64,000 nucleotides of DNA from Flavonifractor sp. An112 (GCF_002161085.1 NZ_NFLU01000001.1:124001-188000); one strand, 5' to 3'. Counted from the stretch's first letter, positions 41,835 through 51,760 are shown. The notes: generated from the letters alone by a model not told the origin. Translations and numbers: made by a program.

Positions 41835-43012
41835 TGGTAAGACTGGGGGATATTTGTATACAGATTACAGACGGAAGCCATAATCCACCTACCGGTGTTG
41901 GAGAAAGCAAATACTTAATGCTAAGCTCAAAAAATATTGATGATGATTGCATCACGCTAAACGACCCACGGTATTTATCCAAAGACGCTTTTGATACAGA
42001 AAACAAACGAACAAATATTGAAGCAAACGATTTGCTTATGACTATTGTAGGTACAATCGGTCGTGTGGCTATTGTGCCTAACAGATTGACTAATATCTGT
42101 GTTCAACGTAGCGTAGCAGTTCTTAAACCAAAATCAGATATTGTCTATAATCGATTTCTCATGTATTACTTGCAAAATATGCGCCCACATCTTGAACAAG
42201 AATCCAGAGGTGTAGCGCAGAAAGGCATATACTTAAAACAAATCGGAAACTTAGCAATATCTCTCCCTCCCCTTGATGAGCAACGCAAAATTGCGGCTGT
42301 GCTGGACAAGGTCAGCGACCTGATTGCCAAACGCCGCCAGCAGCTGGATAAGCTGGACGAGTTGGTCAAAGCGCGTTTTGTGGAGATGTTTGGGGACCCG
42401 GTAGTAAATCCTTATAGATTTCCGATGGTTAAATTGGGGTCTGTATTAACTGTCGAACCACAAAATGGACTCTATAAACCGCAATCTGATTATGTAGTTG
42501 ATGGAAGCGGAATCCCCATTCTGAGGATAGACGGTTTTTATAATGGTAAAGTAACAGATTTCCAGAAACTTAAACGGCTACTGTGTTCTGATGAAGAGAT
42601 ACAGAAATTTTTGCTGCACGAAAATGATATTGTGATAAATCGTGTAAACAGTATAGAATATTTGGGGAAATGTGGATTAATACAGGGGTTGCTTGAAGAA
42701 ACGGTATATGAATCCAATATGATGCGGCTACATATCGACGAAAGCAAATTCAATGTATACTATATAGTTTATCTGCTATGCTCCCAATTTATCTACAATC
42801 AAATTCTTGGTAAGGCAAAGAAGTCTGTTAATCAAGCCAGTATAAACCAAAAAGATGTGCAAGGTCTTATGGTATATATACCAGCGCTGACATTACAAAA
42901 CCAATTTGCCGCACTTGTCGAGCAAACAGAAAAAACAAAAGCTACCGTCAGCCGCAGCCTGGAAAAGCTGGAAACGCTGAAAAAGGCGCTGATGCAGAAG
43001 TATTTTGGGTAA
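41834..43012 (+). CDS. hsdS: Type I restriction-modification specificity subunit
   Basis: A 392-residue protein with two target-recognition domains (about 1-140 and 195-345), each followed by a conserved coiled-coil spacer (PPLDEQRKIAAVLDKVSDLI at about 150; LQNQFAALVEQTEKTKATV near the end). The recognition domains are AT-rich while the spacers are GC-rich, a sign that the domains were swapped in by recombination. It decides the DNA target, which cannot be predicted from the sequence alone. Confidence 0.94.
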   Translation: MVRLGDICIQITDGSHNPPTGVGESKYLMLSSKNIDDDCITLNDPRYLSKDAFDTENKRTNIEANDLLMTIVGTIGRVAIVPNRLTNICVQRSVAVLKPKSDIVYNRFLMYYLQNMRPHLEQESRGVAQKGIYLKQIGNLAISLPPLDEQRKIAAVLDKVSDLIAKRRQQLDKLDELVKARFVEMFGDPVVNPYRFPMVKLGSVLTVEPQNGLYKPQSDYVVDGSGIPILRIDGFYNGKVTDFQKLKRLLCSDEEIQKFLLHENDIVINRVNSIEYLGKCGLIQGLLEETVYESNMMRLHIDESKFNVYYIVYLLCSQFIYNQILGKAKKSVNQASINQKDVQGLMVYIPALTLQNQFAALVEQTEKTKATVSRSLEKLETLKKALMQKYFG

Positions 43013-43021
43013 GGTGACACG

Positions 43022-44002
43022 ATGATAAGCGAATTAGATATATTAGTGAACAATCTAGGCTTTGAATCCTGCAATGAGCTTTATAAGAAGTTCATGCCTC
43101 CGATTTTTGCAGGAGAGGTAATTTATCATTATACATCATCTTCTGCTTTGCAATCCATTTTAAACGGTGTCCCTGATAAACTGATATTGTGGGCAAGCCG
43201 TTTTGACTGTTTAAATGATAAAACAGAAGGAATATTCGCTAGAAAAGTTTTTGTGGAAATTTGCAATGAAATGTATCAAAAAGGTGAGATAAACGAGGAG
43301 TTATATTCTATTTTAGTGAATACCCCACCTACTAAAACCACAATATTTTATCATGTGGGAGATAGAGGAAAAACCACAAGAATAAATAGCGAGCAATTTT
43401 TGGCATCATTATCGCTAGATGGGGATTCTTTGGCAATGTGGAAATATTACGCTAAGGGAAACCTATATGATGGGCGTAACATTGAACTTGCGACCAATAA
43501 AATTGAAAAGTCGTTAGAAGCGCAATTTATAGGTAAAGAAGTCGCCTTTAAAATATATCCTGTGGTATACAGAAAAGAAAAACAAAAAGAACTGATTACA
43601 GGTTTTATAAGCATTATAAAAGAGTCCAGAAAGTACAATCAGGATGACAAATTAGTGCGGGCGCTTGTTTCAGCCCAATTAGCGCAGTGGGCGTTGGTTT
43701 TTAAGAGTCAGCATTTTTCTCATGAGGAAGAAGTTCGGATTATCATAGATGTAGGAAGAAAAACAAATAATGGTGTTCTGCAAGAATCTCCTATACCAAT
43801 CAAATATCGGGACAGTAATGGATATATTATCCCATTTATTGAATTGAGTTTAAGTAAGAATTCTCTAAAAAGTGTGACTCTAGCACCAATGGGATGTGAA
43901 AAAGATATAAAAGATATGCAAAAAACTGTTTTAGAGGATATGCTATGTCGGTATGGGTATGGGGCTAAAGGAGACTATTCAGAGATTGATTTGCGGTACT
44001 AA
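43022..44002 (+). CDS. DUF2971 protein inserted between hsdS and hsdR
   Basis: A 326-residue AT-rich gene whose product has the DUF2971 start pattern (EVIYHYTSSSALQSIL, LILWASRFDCLNDKTEG) and EEVRIIIDVG later. DUF2971 proteins occur in defence islands; their activity is not known to me. The spacing of nine bases after hsdS and 23 before hsdR keeps the operon intact. It is probably a passenger with an accessory defence role. Confidence 0.75.
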   Translation: MISELDILVNNLGFESCNELYKKFMPPIFAGEVIYHYTSSSALQSILNGVPDKLILWASRFDCLNDKTEGIFARKVFVEICNEMYQKGEINEELYSILVNTPPTKTTIFYHVGDRGKTTRINSEQFLASLSLDGDSLAMWKYYAKGNLYDGRNIELATNKIEKSLEAQFIGKEVAFKIYPVVYRKEKQKELITGFISIIKESRKYNQDDKLVRALVSAQLAQWALVFKSQHFSHEEEVRIIIDVGRKTNNGVLQESPIPIKYRDSNGYIIPFIELSLSKNSLKSVTLAPMGCEKDIKDMQKTVLEDMLCRYGYGAKGDYSEIDLRY

Positions 44003-44025
44003 ATTGTCTTAGGCGGTGACCAATT

Positions 44026-47000
44026 ATGCCTAACTTCTCATTTTTGACTGAAAGAACTGAATACGCCCTCTTTGCACCGGCGTGTGTGGAGGCGGAGAAG
44101 ATTTTTGCCTCCGCCCCGGCCCTGTGCGCCGTGGGCTGCCGCAAGGCGCTGGAGCTGGCGGTGAAGTGGGTCTACGCTGCCGACATCACCATGAAGCTGC
44201 CCTACAAGGACAATCTCCAGTCCCTCATCCACGAGCCCACCTTCCGCTTTGCCGTGGACTCCAACACCTGGGGCAAGTTTCCCTTTATCATCAAGCTGGG
44301 CAATCTGGCGGTACATACGGAGCGCAGCGTGCAGAAGAGCGACGCCCTGGCGGCGCTCCGGGGCCTCTTTGAGTTCGTGGAGTGGATCGACTACTGCTAC
44401 GGCAGCGACTATCAGGAACGCAGGTTTGACCCCTCCCTCATTCCCTCTGGACAGGTGGAAGTGGACGCCGCCAAGGTCAAGGAGCAGGAGAGCCTGCTGG
44501 ACGAAAAAGAGGCTCAAATCGAGGCGCTGCGCAAGCAAATCGAAGAGATGGCCGCCCAGTACACGGCAGCCAAGGAGCAGCACCAGCAGGCGCGCACCTT
44601 CCAGCCGGAGGAACTCTCGGAGTTCAAGACCCGGAAAATCTACATCGATGTGGACATGAAGCAGATGGGCTGGAAGTTCGACGGCCCCGACGCCGACGTG
44701 CGGGAGGAGTACGAGGTGGAGGGCATGGCCGGCGTGCCCGGTCAGCCCGGCTACTGTGACTATGTCCTCTTCGGCAAAGACGGTCTGCCCCTGGCGGTGG
44801 TGGAGGCCAAGCGGTCGAGCAAGGACCCCAACATCGGGCGTAAGCAGGCGGTTTTATACGCCGACTGCCTGGAGCAGAAGTTTGGCCGCCGCCCCATGAT
44901 GTTCACCACCAACGGCTTTGAGACCTATTTCTGGGACGACCAGAGCGGCCCTCAGCGGAAGGTCAGCGGTATTTTTAGCAAGGACGATTTGCAGAAGCTG
45001 ATGAACCGCCGGGAGGAACGGCAGAACCTGGACGACATCCCCATCGACGACAAAATCACCGACCGCTACTATCAGAAGGAGGCCATCCGGGCCGTCTGCG
45101 GCCAGGTACAGAAGGGCTTCCGAAAGCATCTGCTGGTCATGGCCACGGGCACCGGTAAGACCCGGACGGCTTCCAGTCTGACGGATGTGCTGAGCCGGGG
45201 CAAATGGGTCACCAATATTCTGTTTCTGGCCGACCGCACCGCTTTGGTGAAGCAGGCCAAGGACGATTTCAAAAACTATTTGCCGGATATGTCCCTGTGC
45301 AATCTCTGCTCCAACAAGGACGACCGAAACGCCCGCATTGTGTTTTCCACCTATCCCACGATTCTCAACGCCATCGACGACACAAAATCCAAGGACGGGC
45401 GGCAGCTCTTTACCCCAGCTCACTTTGACCTCATTATTATCGACGAGAGCCACCGGAGTATTTTCAAGAAGTACCGGGCAATTTTTGAGTATTTTGACGC
45501 CCTGATGGTGGGTCTCACTGCCACGCCCAAGACGGATGTGGACCGCAACACCTACGACTTCTTTGAGATGGAGCACGGCGTGCCCACCTATGCCTACGAC
45601 TACGAGACGGCGGTCCATCAGGACCATGTGCTGGTTCCCTACTACAACTACGAGGTCAAGACCAAGTTTCTGGACGAGGGCATCACCTACGACGACCTGT
45701 CCGAGGAGGACAAGGAGCGCTATGAGGACGATTTCATCGAGGACGGCGTGATGCCGGAGTTCATCCCCTCGGCGGCACTGAACAAATTTGTATTCAATGA
45801 GCTGACGGTGGACACCGTGCTCCAGGATCTCATGGAGCGGGGCATCCAGGTGGCCGGCGGCGACCGGCTGGGCAAGACCATCATCTTCGCCCAGAACAAG
45901 CGCCACGCGGAGTTCATTCTGGAGCGGTTCAACAAGCTCTATCCTCAGTACCACGGGACATTTGCCCAGCGGGTCATCTGCGACGACGCCTATGCCCAGA
46001 CCATTATCGACGACTTCAAGCAGGCGGAGAAGGAGCCTCACATCGCCGTATCCGTGGACATGATGGATACGGGCATCGATGTGCCGGAGTGTGTCAATCT
46101 GGTATTTTTCAAGAAGGTGCGCTCCAAGGCAAAGTTCTGGCAGATGATTGGCCGGGGCACCCGGCTGTGCAAAGGACTTGCCTGCATCGACCAGATTGAC
46201 GGGGAATATACGGACAAGCGCCGCTTTTTGATTTTTGACTACTGCGGTAACTTTGAGTATTTCCGGGAGCACAAAGAGGGCTATGAAACCCGGGAGACGA
46301 AAACTCTATCGGAAAACATCTTCGGCAAGCAGGTAAAAATCGCTATGGCCCTCCAGGAGAGCGCCTTTGCCGGGGAGGACTATCAGGCTTGGCGAAGTGA
46401 GTTGGTATCTGCCTGCCATGGACAGGTTGCCGAGCTTCAGCCGGAACTGATTTCCGTGAAACTGCGGATGCAGTATGTGGAAAAGTTTAAGAAGCCGGAG
46501 GCATTCACTCTCATCAGTGAGAGCGACAAGGGAGAACTGCTGGAGCATATCGCGCCCCTGGTTCGACTGAACGACACCGATGAGTTTGCCAAGCGCTTCG
46601 ACAATTTCATGTATGGACTGATTCTCTCCAGCATTGAACAGCTGCCGGCGTTCCGCTATGCCCAAAAGCAACTGCGGGACACCGCCGCCCTTCTGGAGCG
46701 TAAGGTCAGCATCCCTCAGGTGAAAGACAAACTGGATGTGATTCGGGAGGTTCAGACTGACGCCTTCTGGGAAGCGGGTGACATTCTGCTTTTTGAGCGG
46801 GCGCGGAAAGAGCTGCGGGATCTCATCAAGTTCTTGGACGACGGCGGCGGCGAACAGAAGCGCATCATCACCAAACTCACCGACCCGGTCATTGACCGGC
46901 AGGAGGGTTCTCCACTGGATGCCGCCTATGACTTTGAGGACTACCGGGCCAAGGTCAACCGCTATGTGAATGAGCACGGGAATACGCTGGCCATCTACAA

Positions 47001-47400
47001 GCTGACCCACAATATTCCGCTGTCTATGGGCGACTATCAGGAATTGGAGCGGGTACTTACCAGCGAACTGGGCAATAAAGAGGACTATACCCGGGAGTTT
47101 GGCGATACACCCTTTGGACTTTTGGTGCGGAAAATCGCCAAGCTGGACCACGGCGCAGCCATGCAGGCCTTTTCCACATTTATCAACGACCAGTCTCTCA
47201 ATCAGCAGCAGATTGCCTTCTTACACAAGGTTATCAATCATATTGAGCTCAATGGTTACATGGAAAGCGTAGCGGTATTGACCAAACCACCTTTCGACAA
47301 GCCCATCAGCTTTTTGAAGCTGTTTGATGCCAAGACCCGGGATTCCATCGTGGAGGCTATCAATCAGGTGCGGGAGAACGCCGTGGAAGTGACGGCGTAG
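44026..47400 (+). CDS. hsdR: Type I restriction endonuclease subunit
   Basis: A 1124-residue subunit of the EcoEI-like type. It has an N-terminal DUF4145-like helical domain (about 15-115), a short coiled coil (about 145-190), a PD-(D/E)xK nuclease (D near 246 in YCDYVLFG, then VVEAKR near 260), a superfamily 2 translocase with MATGTGKTRTA (about 371) and DESHRS (about 472), helicase motif VI MIGRGTRLCKG near 705, and a C-terminal helical domain. All parts are intact, so the complex should cut unmodified DNA. The ATG at 44026 follows the weak site GGCGGTGACC. Confidence 0.95.
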   Translation: MPNFSFLTERTEYALFAPACVEAEKIFASAPALCAVGCRKALELAVKWVYAADITMKLPYKDNLQSLIHEPTFRFAVDSNTWGKFPFIIKLGNLAVHTERSVQKSDALAALRGLFEFVEWIDYCYGSDYQERRFDPSLIPSGQVEVDAAKVKEQESLLDEKEAQIEALRKQIEEMAAQYTAAKEQHQQARTFQPEELSEFKTRKIYIDVDMKQMGWKFDGPDADVREEYEVEGMAGVPGQPGYCDYVLFGKDGLPLAVVEAKRSSKDPNIGRKQAVLYADCLEQKFGRRPMMFTTNGFETYFWDDQSGPQRKVSGIFSKDDLQKLMNRREERQNLDDIPIDDKITDRYYQKEAIRAVCGQVQKGFRKHLLVMATGTGKTRTASSLTDVLSRGKWVTNILFLADRTALVKQAKDDFKNYLPDMSLCNLCSNKDDRNARIVFSTYPTILNAIDDTKSKDGRQLFTPAHFDLIIIDESHRSIFKKYRAIFEYFDALMVGLTATPKTDVDRNTYDFFEMEHGVPTYAYDYETAVHQDHVLVPYYNYEVKTKFLDEGITYDDLSEEDKERYEDDFIEDGVMPEFIPSAALNKFVFNELTVDTVLQDLMERGIQVAGGDRLGKTIIFAQNKRHAEFILERFNKLYPQYHGTFAQRVICDDAYAQTIIDDFKQAEKEPHIAVSVDMMDTGIDVPECVNLVFFKKVRSKAKFWQMIGRGTRLCKGLACIDQIDGEYTDKRRFLIFDYCGNFEYFREHKEGYETRETKTLSENIFGKQVKIAMALQESAFAGEDYQAWRSELVSACHGQVAELQPELISVKLRMQYVEKFKKPEAFTLISESDKGELLEHIAPLVRLNDTDEFAKRFDNFMYGLILSSIEQLPAFRYAQKQLRDTAALLERKVSIPQVKDKLDVIREVQTDAFWEAGDILLFERARKELRDLIKFLDDGGGEQKRIITKLTDPVIDRQEGSPLDAAYDFEDYRAKVNRYVNEHGNTLAIYKLTHNIPLSMGDYQELERVLTSELGNKEDYTREFGDTPFGLLVRKIAKLDHGAAMQAFSTFINDQSLNQQQIAFLHKVINHIELNGYMESVAVLTKPPFDKPISFLKLFDAKTRDSIVEAINQVRENAVEVTA

Positions 47401-47440
47401 TTTCTATTGGGGAGAGCTTTGGGGGAATGGAGGAAACACT

Positions 47441-47917
47441 GTGAATTCAAATATAGATGCTTTTGAAATGTTCCGTACCGGCTGCGAATTTTCTGATTGT
47501 GCAGATTTTTGTCTAAAGGAGGCATCTACTCCACACCCCAAGTTTCTCTCTTATGCATCGCCAGCTGTGGTCAATGCAGCTTTCGCTTGTGAGGTTTTTC
47601 TGAAGCTGCTACTTTATTGGAATGGAATAGAGGGAAAAAAGATACACGAACTGAACGACCTATTTGAGAAGCTGCCTAATAATATGCAGATAGGTCTTAA
47701 AAACAGCGTTATTTCACGTTACGGGAGATGGAATGATGTATGGGGGTTTGACTGCTTGGATAATGTGACAGATGCATTTGTTATCTGGAGATATAGCTAT
47801 GAACATGATTGGGGCAAAAGTACACAGATGCATGTCGATTTAGGGTTCCTCATTGCATTTAGGGACGCCTTAAAAGAACTGTGTTGCCAATCATTTGGTT
47901 GGGTAGAGAACCCATAA
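47441..47917 (+). CDS. HEPN-like protein
   Basis: A 158-residue helical protein. AFACEVFLKLLLYWNG and KIHELNDLFEKLP are typical of HEPN/AbiV-like folds, and WRYSYEHDW contains R-x4-H. GTG at 47441 follows GGAGGAAACACT. It stands between the restriction operon and a cyclase-like gene and may pair with the latter as an RNase effector. That pairing is inference. Confidence 0.6.
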   Translation: MNSNIDAFEMFRTGCEFSDCADFCLKEASTPHPKFLSYASPAVVNAAFACEVFLKLLLYWNGIEGKKIHELNDLFEKLPNNMQIGLKNSVISRYGRWNDVWGFDCLDNVTDAFVIWRYSYEHDWGKSTQMHVDLGFLIAFRDALKELCCQSFGWVENP

Positions 47918-48000
47918 GATGACAAATCGTACAGATAAGATTGGCGGCATACACTGTATTCTTAAAAAATATAGAAATATCCGGGGAGAAGATACAAACA

Positions 48001-48800
48001 TGGACTATACACAAGGATATGTTGCTTTTATTGATATCTTGGGGTTCAGCAACTTTATTTTGGATGACCAAAACGCTGAGAAGGTTAAAGATATATTTGA
48101 ATTTGTTGGAAAATTTCAGCATTTATTCAACACGTCACCTGAATTGAATACAAAAATTGCTTTCTTTTCAGACAGTATTGTGCTGACTACAGATGATAAA
48201 GAAAAAAGCCTTACTATGCTGTTCCTGGCTGTTTGTATAGTTGAAACACACTTAAGAGATAGAATAAATCTCTATTTTAGAGGCGGTTTAACAAAAGGTC
48301 TGTATTATCATGAGGGCTCCATAGCATTTGGTCCTGCAATTGTTAAGGCATACCAATTGGAGTGCCAGGCAAAGTATAGCAGGATTATTCTCGATGAAAA
48401 TATAGTGGCTGAATTGAACATCGCTTCTCATCCAATCATAAAAGACCTGGATGGATGTTACTGTTTTAATCCATACAGTATGGCATTGTTTGATGAAGCT
48501 ACAAGCAAAGACAGCAAGACTAAAGAGAAAATTTTTGCAAGAATGAGAAAAGAACATGAACTGCTTTGCGACGCAATACATAGAAATTTGCACACAAGAG
48601 TCGCGGATAAATATCTTTGGAGAATTCATCCATATAACAAGGCTTGCGATGAAATCTTAGCTGTTTTGCAGGAACTGAACTTAGAAAGTAACGAAAGTGA
48701 TGTTGCCATGATTCAATCTCTCAAAATTGTGGTAAGTGATTTTGAAGAAGCAAACTCTGATATAACACGCCTTATTTCTTCAGTATCCGAAATGACTTGA
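48001..48800 (+). CDS. Class III nucleotidyl-cyclase-like protein (Pycsar-like candidate)
   Basis: A 266-residue protein starting at ATG 48001, behind GGGGAGAAG. It shows the layout of class III cyclases: AFIDILGFSNF with D12, FFSDSIVL with D58 as the second metal ligand, then RGGLTKGLYYHEGSIAFGPA and a helix AYQLECQAKYSRIILDE, which matches the GIhtG...GpavnxAyrLe...Ak core. The C-terminal 90 residues are unassigned. Defence cyclases of the Pycsar type have this single-domain form beside an effector gene. Here the neighbour is a HEPN-like protein. It is the last gene before the right att site. Confidence 0.58.
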
Positions 48801-48861
48801 TGCGATTTAAAAAGTAAAATGTCTGTTTTTTTGCCCTCAGGGCCTGTCATACGCATAGTTC

Positions 48862-48920
48862 GGGAGAGCGTACGGTTCGCATCCGTAAGGTCGTCGGTTC
48901 GATCCCGATTGGGTCCACCA
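48862..48920 (+). repeat. att repeat: right end of island 2
   Basis: A 59-base copy of the tRNA-Ala(CGC) 3' part (one mismatch to 31439-31497), from the end of the D arm to CCA, without the 5' part of the tRNA. Confidence 0.88.
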
Positions 48921-48951
48921 AAGACAGGCTTGTTCGCGCAAGCCTGTCTTT
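48920..48951. terminator. Terminator beyond the right att site
   Basis: A 13-bp stem (48920-48932 with 48939-48951) and T run, directly after the tRNA 3' copy. It was probably the original tRNA-Ala(CGC) terminator. It also ends the serine recombinase gene on the other strand. Confidence 0.8.
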
Positions 48952-48952
48952 T

Positions 48953-50575
48953 TTATGCCGTGATATATACCAAAGGCTGCTCACTTGTTCCCTGATCCTG
49001 GCACTCTGTTGCCATTGTGCGGAACTCCTCAAAGGAAACATTAAATTCAATCTCCAGTGTGTAATCTCGATAGACATAAACAGATTTGATAAACTGGGAA
49101 ATAATCATCTTCTTGGCAGCAAAATTACAGTTGTCATAGAGGTCAGCCCAGGTCTTTATCTTCTCATACTCTTTCCGCTCTACATCAGCGTTCGCAAGAT
49201 GAATGTCCAGTTCTTCCCTCGCTGCCTTTACCGCGGCCTCAAGCTCTGTTATCTCGGCCTTCGCTTTGCTGACAAGTTCGTTCAGAAACTCCATATCAAA
49301 CTTGCTCTGCCCGCGAATGACCTTGATTCCTTCATTTTGGTAATCAACCAGTTCTCTTTGCTTTTCTGCTAACTGCACCGTTGCCAGATGGTGTCTTGCT
49401 TTTGCCAATTCGATGGCTTTCCGGTTCTGTTTCGCAACAATATCTTCCCCGGACGCGGCACTGATTTTAGAAAGTTGATAGCGCACGATCCGGTCTATAA
49501 TCCCATCCAATTTCTTTACTCCATAGCCTGACTGTCCATCACATTCTCCCGGATGACGGACATTATAGTGACACTGATACCTGGCGCGAACATCATGGTA
49601 AATACTTCCGTCCTTTCGCACCCGGTTCCTGCCTCCAGTGGTTAAGGTCAGCCGATTTTTACAATGGCCGCAAAAAATATTCCCTACCAGGAGAGATTGT
49701 CCTTTTAGGTTCAATGGAGTTTCTGCATGGTGTGTCGTTCTGTCAGACATGATTTTCTGTGCCCGGTCAAAAGTTTCCTGGTCGATGATCTGTAATTCTG
49801 GAATAAAAGCCGATTGTGCATCCCCATTCCGTATTACTCCCGTATAGATAGGATTCTTGATGATACGGTTGATGGAGGTATTCGGAAAGTTCTTTCCGTT
49901 AGGCTTGCGGATTTTCTTTTCTTCCAGATACCTGGAAAGACGCTGGGCACCATATCCCTCGTTCACATACTTGTGAAAAATCAGTTGAATGATTTTCGCG
50001 GCGTCTTCGTCTACCGCCAAATCAAAGACTTCTTTGTTCCGCTTATTGGTACGGCCTCGCTTATCCAGGCGATAGCCATACGCAATAGAGCCGCCCGTAT
50101 AAAAGCCGCTCTCTGTGAGCTGCTCCAGCCGGGTCTTGGTGCGTACAGAAGTCTTGATACTCTCACCCGACGCTTGCCAGTAGCGTATGTAGTTCAACAG
50201 CTTATCTACATGATTGTCAAACCGCTGCTGTCCCTCTGTTGCACTCCAAACTTCAATTCCATTTCGCACAAACCACTCAACAATGAACGGAGTTTCATCA
50301 TCCTTGCGGCCCAGGCGGTCAAACATATAGACCAAAAGAATATCAAACTTTCCCTCTACCGCGTCACGCTGAAGCTCCTGGATGGCGTCTCTTTCTTTTG
50401 CAGATTTCTTAAAACCGGAAACGCCTTTCTCGTATACTTCCTTTTCAAGTTTCCAATTAGGATGTTCTGCAATAAAAGCCCGACAAAATTCTCTCTGCAT
50501 AGGGATGTCGTTTTTCTCAACCTGTCCTACCGTAGATACACGATAAAGGCAATCAACTCGCACTACATTTTCCAT
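48953..50575 (-). CDS. Large serine recombinase
   Basis: A 540-residue recombinase with S14 in YRVS, FDRLGR near 87, a recombinase domain (GSIAYGYRLDKRG), a zinc ribbon (CGHCKNRLTL ... C ... C) and a coiled coil near 410-480. ATG 50575 follows GAGGTG by seven bases. Its stop lies within two bases of the terminator at the right end of island 2, so the module was inserted next to the tRNA scar or shares that border. It is similar in plan to the recombinase at 37698 but clearly not a copy. Confidence 0.9.
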   Translation of the reverse strand: MENVVRVDCLYRVSTVGQVEKNDIPMQREFCRAFIAEHPNWKLEKEVYEKGVSGFKKSAKERDAIQELQRDAVEGKFDILLVYMFDRLGRKDDETPFIVEWFVRNGIEVWSATEGQQRFDNHVDKLLNYIRYWQASGESIKTSVRTKTRLEQLTESGFYTGGSIAYGYRLDKRGRTNKRNKEVFDLAVDEDAAKIIQLIFHKYVNEGYGAQRLSRYLEEKKIRKPNGKNFPNTSINRIIKNPIYTGVIRNGDAQSAFIPELQIIDQETFDRAQKIMSDRTTHHAETPLNLKGQSLLVGNIFCGHCKNRLTLTTGGRNRVRKDGSIYHDVRARYQCHYNVRHPGECDGQSGYGVKKLDGIIDRIVRYQLSKISAASGEDIVAKQNRKAIELAKARHHLATVQLAEKQRELVDYQNEGIKVIRGQSKFDMEFLNELVSKAKAEITELEAAVKAAREELDIHLANADVERKEYEKIKTWADLYDNCNFAAKKMIISQFIKSVYVYRDYTLEIEFNVSFEEFRTMATECQDQGTSEQPLVYITA

Positions 50576-50678
50576 AACATACACCTCATTCGCTATGGGA
50601 ACAGTGTATGTATCCTTGTTTTCTCTATTTCTCTATCTATTTGTCAAGGTACACTTCACACTATTATTATAGCATTTT

Positions 50679-50855
50679 TTAGTAATTTTTGCAATAAATA
50701 GAGCGTTTTTTGTCAAGAAAGTTCTGATTTACAAGGGTGCCTTTTACTTTTTCCATCACACCGGGGACAGGCTTTTCTGCATATCGCATAATTACAGTGC
50801 AGCCATTAATCGTGATTACTTCACTCGGAAATTGTTTTGTCTCCAAAGGTTTCAT
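50679..50855 (-). CDS. Small protein upstream of the serine recombinase
   Basis: A 58-residue frame (MKPLETKQFPSEVITINGC ...) with GGGAGAAG before the ATG. It precedes the recombinase in the same direction by about 100 bp. Short proteins with this MKPLETK start accompany transposon recombinases in Clostridia, as far as I recall. The function is unknown, and the last residues look atypical. Confidence 0.5.
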   Translation of the reverse strand: MKPLETKQFPSEVITINGCTVIMRYAEKPVPGVMEKVKGTLVNQNFLDKKRSIYCKNY

Positions 50856-50875
50856 ATTCTTCTCCCATCTTTTGC

Positions 50876-50890
50876 GTCTCACGGTGAGAC
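50876..50890. promoter_or_regulatory. Perfect GTCTCAC/GTGAGAC palindrome
   Basis: A 7-bp inverted repeat with one central base, just upstream of the small gene's ribosome site, looks like an operator. The following stretch to 51247 shows no gene or other structure I can name. Confidence 0.45.
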
Positions 50891-51247
50891 GTAAAAAGCC
50901 ATATCATTCGGAGTGTCCATTGATAGGTGCAAGTAAGGATAGACAAGCCAGCGGCGGGTGGCAACCGCTCCATAGGCTATAAACCTCCCCCCATTCCCGT
51001 GGGCGGGGCGTCCTACGCTGTGACGCATAGCCGACGCAAGTAGCATGATCCCGTATTTGTGTCATGGCCTGCGGCTTTGCCAAACCGTGTTACGCTGCTG
51101 GTGTGGATCGCTCCTTTCTGCCGGAGCTGTCACCTCCTTTCCCGGCAGAAGATCCCTGCGCACCCAGCGTTTGGCTCAACAGAATACGGCAAGTACTGGC
51201 TCGTCCTATTCAGTTGTCAGAAAGATCGAAGGAATAAAACTCGTCCT

Positions 51248-51760
51248 TCACTTACCGCCGTTTTTGGTCCCGTTCTGCACCCACCTTTCCAAAAATTTTT
51301 TTAGAATTTTTTTGGCTGCCAATATTCTCTTGGATATATTCTGGTGTTTGACCTTCTCTTGCGCCGCAATTTCCTTTATGGTCAGTCCCTCCACACAGTA
51401 GAGCCAAAGACGGCGGCGTTGAGGCGCAGTCAGGCAGGCGTCCAGGCCCTCGGCCAACAGGCGGCATAGGCGGGCCCGCTCCTCCTGGTCGTATTGATCC
51501 ATGACCTCCGTTTCGGCAGAGAGCACCGCAAAGGATAGTTCAGCCAGTCCTTCCAGCGAAATTGTCCGGTTACTGTGCCGGTGATCCGCTTTCTCAATCG
51601 CGTGGTAGTTTTCATCGGACCAGCGTTTCCATTTTTCAAACTCCTCCGCACTGGAGAAGTCGGCACGGGTCAGGCGGATATGTATTCCGGTGGCGCTTTT
51701 GCATACGATGGCGTCCGGGTCCTTCTTATTCAGAGCATAGTCACTATTGCGATCAAACAT
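51248..51760 (-). CDS. Sigma-70 region 4-like mobile-element regulator
   Basis: A 170-residue protein whose C-terminal half is a sigma region 4 helix-turn-helix (LTAPQRRRLWLYCVEGLTIK, EIAAQEKVKHQNISKRI) followed by a basic tail. Region 2 is not evident. ATG 51760 follows AAAGGAGG. Such proteins are carried by many Clostridia conjugative elements and transposons. Confidence 0.78.
   Translation of the reverse strand: MFDRNSDYALNKKDPDAIVCKSATGIHIRLTRADFSSAEEFEKWKRWSDENYHAIEKADHRHSNRTISLEGLAELSFAVLSAETEVMDQYDQEERARLCRLLAEGLDACLTAPQRRRLWLYCVEGLTIKEIAAQEKVKHQNISKRILAAKKILKKFLERWVQNGTKNGGK

Noticed and set aside
48847-49077. Frame over the right att site and terminator
   Set aside because: It reads the complement of tRNA sequence (IGIEPTTLRMR-type peptide), a common annotation artefact.
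51045-51401. Plus-strand frame opposite the sigma-like gene
   Set aside because: Shadow of the minus-strand regulator, whose helix-turn-helix and ribosome site are clear.
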